Assembly: GCA_031255395.1 (NCBI GenBank)
Contig: JAIRSQ010000102.1
Location: 1 to 9,428, forward strand
DNA: 9,428 bases
DNA from: Spirochaetaceae bacterium
GTDB lineage: Bacteria > Spirochaetota > Spirochaetia > Treponematales > Breznakiellaceae
Reading direction: 5' to 3'
Numbering within the stretch: position 1 is the first letter of the stretch; each line of letters begins with the position of its first letter. Positions 5,196 to 9,428 of the stretch are shown piece after piece. The notes under the pieces were generated by a model. The model searched no databases. It was given only the letters and a program-made list of their open reading frames with translations, and had not been told where the DNA came from. The position numbers were made by a program, and so were the translations under genes.

Positions 5196-6835
5196 CCCCT
5201 AAGAATGTAATAGCCATAGCGCTGAACGCTCATCTTCAATATGCCCGCAAGGACGGGACGGGTTTTTCGTTTGAGGAAATACCTTTTTATTCCATGGTTT
5301 CCGAAACCCTGCTTCCGTTGCTGGAGATGTTTGACAGGCTAGAAGCGGACAAGGTGCCATTCCGCATGGGACTGGCCGTCTCGCCCGTCCTGTGCCACCT
5401 TCTGACCGACGAAACAATGACAGGCAACTATCTTGATTATGTTGACCGCCAGATCGCTTTCGGGGCGGAAGAGCGCGAGCGCGTAAAAAACGATCCGGCG
5501 ATGCTGAAACTTGCGAACTACTATTACGACAATGCGATAGAACGCCGCGTCAGCTTTACGGAACGCTATGAACGGAATATTCCGCGCGCTCTTGCCCGTT
5601 ACCAAAAGAAGGGGCGCTTGGAACTGCTTACATCGCCGGCGACAAACTGTTTTTTGCCGTTTTATGCGGACCATTACGAGGTGATACGCGCCCAGATAGA
5701 GACGGCGCTCGCCTCGCACAAAAAGCATTTTAACGCGAAACCGGACGGCTTTTGGCTGCCTGAATTGGGTTACAGCAATAAACTCAGCGCGTATATGCGT
5801 GCCTACGGTTTCCGTTATACGATAATTGACACGCTCGGCGCGCTTTTGGCTGACCCACCGCCGAAATACGGCAGTTTTTGCCCGCTCAAAACCAAAAACG
5901 GGCTGGTTCTGTTTGTAAAAGATTTTTACTCGTACCGCGATATAACGGACAGGGAGCAGGGGCTTCCCGTGGAAAGCGTATTCCGTGACTTTTTCCATGA
6001 CGCGGCAGACGATCTGCCGCTTGAAAACATAAAACGTTTTTTGGCGGACGACGGAGCGAGGCTCGCGACGGGGTTTAAGTATTATTCAATCGGCGACAGC
6101 GAAAACCCCGCGCTGCTTTACGACCCGGATATTGCTGCAAAAAAGGCCAAAGAACATGCCGAATTGTTTCTTGAGTGGCGCGTTTCCGCGCTCAGCCGTG
6201 CCGCCGGACTCATGAGCGAAGACCCGGACGCGCCTACGGCTGGCGCGTCGCCCGCCGCATTAAGCCTGTGCGCCTTTAATGCCGATTCTTTTGGGCGGTT
6301 TTGGCACGAAGGGACAGTGTTCCTTGAAAATGTTTTTCGTTCGGGCAGCGCGAAAAAAGAAATCGCGTTCATGACGCCGTCCGAGTATATCAACAGCGGG
6401 GACGAGGCTTCGTTTCAGACTATCAAACCGGAATTTTCATCATCCGGCTTTAACGGCTACGCTGAATCGCTGCTTGACGCGTCGAACGACGGATTTTACC
6501 GCCACATATTTCACGCGGCGGAGCGCATGGCGGAACTGGCGGAACGTTTTAGGAACGAAACGGGTATCAAAGAACGCGCCCTTAATCAAGCGGCGCGGGA
6601 AATTCTTTTGGCGTTAAGCTCTGACTGGCAGCGCCTTATGTCGACGCGCGATAGCGCTTCAGTGCCTAAATGGAGAAATTACGCTAAAACCGCCGTCGAA
6701 TCGCACCTAAAAAACTTTACCACAATATATGAAGCTCTAGGCAGCGACTATTTGAGCACTCGGTTTTTGACAGATATTGAACACCGCAACAATATTTTCC
6801 CCAATATTAATTACGGCGTATTCAGAAGGAAATGA
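5192..6835 (+). CDS. GH57 (DUF1957-type) 1,4-alpha-glucan branching enzyme homologue, possibly inactive
   Basis: Active GH57 branching enzymes move alpha-1,4-glucan segments to alpha-1,6 branches during glycogen synthesis. The 547 residues match the family's length and order: HLQY (14-17, block 1), LELLTSPATNCFLP with N152 (block 2), WLPELGYS (188-195) with E191 as the expected nucleophile, then DITDREQGLP, ATGFKYYSIGD and YDPDIAAKKAKEHAELFLEWR in the insert before block 4. Block 4 reads FNADSFGRFWHEG with N363. The helical C-terminal domain contains SSDW (476-479) and KWRNYAKTAVESHL. In active relatives block 4 begins with D (roughly DTELFGHWW) and that Asp is the acid/base; here the aligned residue is Asn, and the block-2 His is also Asn. 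The E191-N363 spacing matches what I recall for active enzymes. Either catalysis is altered or the protein binds glucan without branching it. The start overlaps the DUF4912 stop (ATGA) and lacks its own ribosome binding site. No signal peptide. Confidence 0.9.
   Translation: MTPKNVIAIALNAHLQYARKDGTGFSFEEIPFYSMVSETLLPLLEMFDRLEADKVPFRMGLAVSPVLCHLLTDETMTGNYLDYVDRQIAFGAEERERVKNDPAMLKLANYYYDNAIERRVSFTERYERNIPRALARYQKKGRLELLTSPATNCFLPFYADHYEVIRAQIETALASHKKHFNAKPDGFWLPELGYSNKLSAYMRAYGFRYTIIDTLGALLADPPPKYGSFCPLKTKNGLVLFVKDFYSYRDITDREQGLPVESVFRDFFHDAADDLPLENIKRFLADDGARLATGFKYYSIGDSENPALLYDPDIAAKKAKEHAELFLEWRVSALSRAAGLMSEDPDAPTAGASPAALSLCAFNADSFGRFWHEGTVFLENVFRSGSAKKEIAFMTPSEYINSGDEASFQTIKPEFSSSGFNGYAESLLDASNDGFYRHIFHAAERMAELAERFRNETGIKERALNQAAREILLALSSDWQRLMSTRDSASVPKWRNYAKTAVESHLKNFTTIYEALGSDYLSTRFLTDIEHRNNIFPNINYGVFRRK
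6825..6830 (+). promoter_or_regulatory. Ribosome binding site deciding the lipoprotein start
   Basis: GAAGGA lies 7 nt before the ATG at 6838 but only 1 nt before the ATG at 6832, which overlaps the GH57 stop. The spacing favours 6838 as the start codon. The site lies within the last codons of the GH57 gene. Confidence 0.6.
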
Positions 6836-6837
6836 CA

Positions 6838-8064
6838 ATGAACATACGTTGCCTGATATTCGTTTTGTCCTGTAATTTGTTTTTTTTGTCATGCTCGGGC
6901 GACAAGAATTTGTCTATCGAGCGCGAAGATTTGTTCGCTTTTGGCATAGGGCGGCTGGAGGACGAACTGGATATGTTCGACCTTAGCGGTGAGCGCAGCA
7001 TGCGCAAAACGGCGTTAAAAATGAATGACGGGCTTTTTTATATTTCAAACGGCAACGGCGAAAAAGTATCCCATTACAATTCTTACGGCGATTTGCTGTT
7101 TTTAATTTATAACGATGAGACAAACCCGCCGCCGCTGTCGCTGGGCGAAAAAACGGAAGGGGCGACGGTTACGCGCTGGGCATACAAATGGCCGTTGCGC
7201 GAACCCGGCTCCGTCACCGTCGATTCGCGAAAACATATTTTTGTGGAAGACAAGCTTCCGCCCGAACATCAGGATTTCGACACTGAACAGCAAACGATTC
7301 TGGACAGCCTTGTGCTTCATTTTGACGCTGACGGGAAATTCGTGGATTATCTGGGACAGGAAGGCAAGGGCGGGACGCCTTTTCCGCGTATAGAAAATAT
7401 ATTTACGTCGGCAGACGACGACATTGTTATCGTCTGCCAGTTGCCGGCAGGCCGGCGCGTATATTGGTTCGACACGGCGGAAAACAAGATTTACGACATT
7501 TATTTGTCCGCCGATTCGCCGCCTGCCCCAGTCGGAAGATTCGGCCTTACGCCGTCCCTCGACAGCGTAAGCGTCGCTCCCGACGAGCGAAAATTATACC
7601 TAAAAATGGACTATTATCGCGAAGTATTGGACGAGTCCACAAAAACAATATCGGGGCGCGAGAGCGACAAATCATGCCTGTGGATTATGAACGCGGGCGA
7701 GTATTCTTTTTCGGGCAGCGTCGACATACCGTTTTTCGAGACCGTTTCCACAGTTAACAACCGCAAGACGACAGAAAACCTGTTATATTCGATGCTCGCC
7801 GCGATGGACAACGAGCGGGTGTTTCTGTACCATCCGATAGAAACCGGATTCGCCATTCTGATTCTGGCTACGGACGGTTCGGACGAACAGCGCCGCGGCA
7901 CAATAAACATAAGCGGCGACGAATTGAGGTACAGCTCTTTCGATGTCTCGTCGGATGGGATACTCTCCGCGCTTCTGTCAACGGATTATGAGGCAAGACT
8001 GGTCTGGTGGCGTACCGACAAACTGGCGCGCGAGATGCAAGGCGGGTCACGCGACAGCGGATAA
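6838..8064 (+). CDS. Probable beta-propeller lipoprotein
   Basis: I do not recognise a characterised relative. From 6838 the protein has 408 residues; the ATG at 6832 would only add two. The N-terminus is a lipoprotein signal: MNIR, a hydrophobic stretch (5-17), then FLSC with Cys19 as the probable lipidation site, followed by SGDKN. A loose lipobox of this kind is usual in spirochetes. The rest has repeated short beta-strand patterns ending in aromatic or Asp/Gly turns: LFYISNGNGEKVSHYNSYGD, SVTVDSRKHIFVED, VLHFDADGKFVDYLG, RVYWFDTAENKIYDI, SVSVAPDERKLYLKM, SFDVSSDGILSALL. This spacing suggests an NHL- or WD-like six-bladed propeller. It resembles a set of conserved treponemal and leptospiral lipoproteins that I recall as hypothetical or NHL-like. 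It ends in ARLVWWRTDKL. It is translated as the last gene of the DUF4912-GH57 cluster and probably sits on the periplasmic face of a membrane. The link to glucan metabolism is unexplained. Confidence 0.8.
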   Translation: MNIRCLIFVLSCNLFFLSCSGDKNLSIEREDLFAFGIGRLEDELDMFDLSGERSMRKTALKMNDGLFYISNGNGEKVSHYNSYGDLLFLIYNDETNPPPLSLGEKTEGATVTRWAYKWPLREPGSVTVDSRKHIFVEDKLPPEHQDFDTEQQTILDSLVLHFDADGKFVDYLGQEGKGGTPFPRIENIFTSADDDIVIVCQLPAGRRVYWFDTAENKIYDIYLSADSPPAPVGRFGLTPSLDSVSVAPDERKLYLKMDYYREVLDESTKTISGRESDKSCLWIMNAGEYSFSGSVDIPFFETVSTVNNRKTTENLLYSMLAAMDNERVFLYHPIETGFAILILATDGSDEQRRGTINISGDELRYSSFDVSSDGILSALLSTDYEARLVWWRTDKLAREMQGGSRDSG

Positions 8065-8095
8065 CGCTTGCCGACAAAAGCCTGCCTTTGACCCG
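8043..8095. repeat. Spaced 7-bp inverted repeat between convergent genes
   Basis: CGGGTCA (8043-8049), in the last codons of the lipoprotein gene, is complementary to TGACCCG (8089-8095), which abuts the permease stop codon. The 39-nt spacer could add internal pairing. No T-run follows on either strand, so this is at best a weak bidirectional structure ending the two convergent transcripts. No clear terminator is visible here. Confidence 0.3.
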
Positions 8096-8764
8096 TTAGC
8101 GTCCCTTGGTCAGCGCCATTTCTAGCTTGCCCTGAAGGACGGTAAGAACGGTACAGAAGGCAAGGTATATCACCGCTACAAGGCAGTACAGCAACATGGG
8201 TTCGTAGGTGCGGGCCGCGATACGCTGGGTTGTCTGAAACATTTCGGCTATCGTGATATTCGCCGCAAGCGAGGTATCTTTTACAAGACTGATGAAGGTG
8301 TTGCTCAGCGGAGGCAGCGCTATAGCGAGGCTCTGCGGCGCGATTATGCGCCGCAGAGCCTGCCATTTCGTCATGTTTAGCGAATAGGCCGCGTCCCACT
8401 GCCCCTTAGGCACTGCCAGAACGGAGGCTCTTATAGCTTCGGAACAGTACGCCCCCACATTGAGCGAAAAAGCCACAATCGCCGAAGCTATCGCCCCCAG
8501 CCTTATCCCGACGCTTGGAAGCCCGAAAAACACGATGTAAAGCTGAACCAGAAGAGGCGTTCCCCTAAACGCCCAGACATAACAGGCGGCGATCTTCCGC
8601 AACGGGCTTAACTTTGAAAGGCGCATGAGAGCGACGATTGAAGCGATAACCATGCCAACACCAAAGGCAGCCACCGCCATTGGCACGGTTAAGAGCAACC
8701 CCGCCTTTAGCATGGGCCAAAACGATTCCCCGATTATCCTTAAAGGCCGCTCCCATGCGTCCAT
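8096..8764 (-). CDS. Polar amino acid (cystine-type) ABC transporter permease
   Basis: This is a HisM/GlnP-family inner-membrane permease, which forms the channel for amino acids delivered by a periplasmic binding protein. The 222 residues show the usual layout: hydrophobic segments at about 18-48, 55-82, 87-112 and 186-210, the family motif FRGTPLLVQLY (66-76), and the cytoplasmic EAA loop with EAIRASVLAVPKGQWDAA (109-126) followed by LNMTKWQALRRIIAPQSL (129-146), which docks with the ATPase. The length and sequence resemble the TcyB/YecS permeases for cystine more than the longer GlnP types, but substrate cannot be read from a permease alone. The ATG at 8764 follows the binding-protein stop by 34 nt, so the two are one operon; a purine-rich AGGCGG precedes the start. 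No ATPase gene follows, as the next gene is convergent. Confidence 0.93.
   Translation of the reverse strand: MDAWERPLRIIGESFWPMLKAGLLLTVPMAVAAFGVGMVIASIVALMRLSKLSPLRKIAACYVWAFRGTPLLVQLYIVFFGLPSVGIRLGAIASAIVAFSLNVGAYCSEAIRASVLAVPKGQWDAAYSLNMTKWQALRRIIAPQSLAIALPPLSNTFISLVKDTSLAANITIAEMFQTTQRIAARTYEPMLLYCLVAVIYLAFCTVLTVLQGKLEMALTKGR
8328..8361. repeat. Perfect 14-bp inverted repeat inside the permease gene
   Basis: AGGCTCTGCGGCGC (8328-8341) and GCGCCGCAGAGCCT (8348-8361) are exact complements around the 6-nt spacer GATTAT. It lies in the codons for ALRRIIAPQSLA in the EAA loop. No T-run follows on either strand. The stem is longer than any other in the window and would form a very stable mRNA hairpin. 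Confidence 0.85.
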
Positions 8765-8798
8765 CTATTCGCCGCCTGCCGTTCCCGCCTGTCCCTGA

Positions 8799-9428
8799 TT
8801 AAGGTTTAGACACATCAAGATTGAGGTATTTTAACGACAGTCTTGTCAGCGTGCCATCCGCCGACAGTTCCTTAATGGCCTCGTCTATCTCGTAGCGCAG
8901 CTCGACCTGATTTTTTGGGAAGATAACCGCGCTCTCGCTCACCTCCGTAGAGGTTATCGCGATTTTGACAGGGCTGTCCGAGTGTTCTTTACGGTAATCG
9001 GCAAATGTAACGTCATCATTGATTGTAAGATCGACACGCTTGTCGATGATCAGTTGCACGGACTCGCTAAAGCCGTCGGTTCCGACCAGCGTTGCGCCGT
9101 AACGCTCCGCAAGCTGCGCCCAGTTACTTGTAACGGTCTGCGCCGCCAATTTGCCTTTCAAATCCTCGAAAGACTTGATGCTGTCGTCATCGTTCCTGGC
9201 AATCACGACCCCGTGGGCATAGGAGTACGGAACACTGAAATCGTACTTCTCCCGACGCTCACTCGTAACGGTTACCTGGTTGATAACCACGTCCCACAAG
9301 CCGGTGTCCAGTCCGATGACAAGGGAATCCCACTTTGCTTCGACAAATCTGGGCTTTACGCCAAGTTTCGCCGCAATCGCCTCGGCAACCTCGACATCGT
9401 AACCCACCAGTTTGTTAGTGCCCTCTTC
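8799..9428 (-). CDS. Family-3 solute-binding protein, cystine/polar amino acid type (5' partial)
   Basis: This periplasmic (or lipid-anchored) binding protein captures an amino acid and delivers it to the permease encoded next to it. The 209 visible residues cover most of an SBP_bac_3 domain. They include VGYDVEVAEAIAAKLGV near the visible N-terminus, then KWDSLVIGLDTGLWDVVINQ, VTVTSERREKYDFSVPYSY, and the second lobe with FEDLKGKLAAQTVTSNWAQL and DKRVDLTINDDVTFADYRKE. The KWDSLVIGLD and DLTINDD patterns match the TcyA/TcyJ (FliY) cystine-binding branch better than the glutamine or histidine branches. The frame is open to the window edge, so the signal peptide and the first mature residues are missing; the GTG codon at 9407 is internal, not a start. 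Its stop is 34 nt before the permease start. Confidence 0.93.
   Translation of the reverse strand, partial: EEGTNKLVGYDVEVAEAIAAKLGVKPRFVEAKWDSLVIGLDTGLWDVVINQVTVTSERREKYDFSVPYSYAHGVVIARNDDDSIKSFEDLKGKLAAQTVTSNWAQLAERYGATLVGTDGFSESVQLIIDKRVDLTINDDVTFADYRKEHSDSPVKIAITSTEVSESAVIFPKNQVELRYEIDEAIKELSADGTLTRLSLKYLNLDVSKP

Noticed and set aside
5339..5998. 219-residue minus-strand reading frame opposite the GH57 gene
   Set aside because: The plus-strand frame carries clear GH57 motifs; the minus frame has no ribosome binding site or recognisable domain.

Overview
The window reads as chromosomal DNA from a spirochete, most likely a Treponema-like member of the Spirochaetota. No single gene proves this. 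The call rests on the combination: flagellar export genes fliP-fliQ, a BatD/BatE-like exported protein, a DUF4912 gene coupled to a GH57 (DUF1957-type) glucan branching enzyme homologue, and a lipoprotein with a loose, spirochete-style lipobox. The species cannot be named from the sequence alone. Gene density is high, and there is no insertion sequence, phage gene or CRISPR array.

Left part (1-2555, + strand): the 3' end of fliP (cut by the window edge) and a complete fliQ form the end of a flagellar operon. It is closed by a strong intrinsic terminator at 1022-1063 instead of continuing into fliR/flhB. Only 16 nt after the U-tract begins a 491-residue exported protein that joins a BatD-like ectodomain to a BatE-like tail (helical repeat, two membrane helices, SH3-like domain). 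It converges, with a 10-bp gap, on a DEAD-box RNA helicase (2566-4176, - strand) that carries a long basic C-terminal tail.

Middle (4177-8064, + strand): a divergent intergenic region holds a good sigma-70-type promoter followed by tRNA-Arg(TCG), which has no encoded CCA. Behind a perfect GC-rich hairpin lies a three-gene cluster: a DUF4912 protein with an N-terminal Rho_N/SAP-like segment, a GH57 branching-enzyme homologue, and a probable beta-propeller lipoprotein. Both internal junctions are ATGA or near-ATGA overlaps, so the three are probably co-translated. The GH57 protein keeps the nucleophile motif WLPE but has Asn where the family's catalytic Asp is expected, and Asn for His in the second conserved block. 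This makes the cluster the best candidate for an undescribed function, possibly glucan binding or sensing rather than branching.

Right part (8096-9428, - strand): a family-3 solute-binding protein (N-terminus beyond the window) and its HisM-type permease, closest in appearance to cystine uptake systems. No ATPase follows the permease. A perfect 14-bp inverted repeat lies inside the permease gene.
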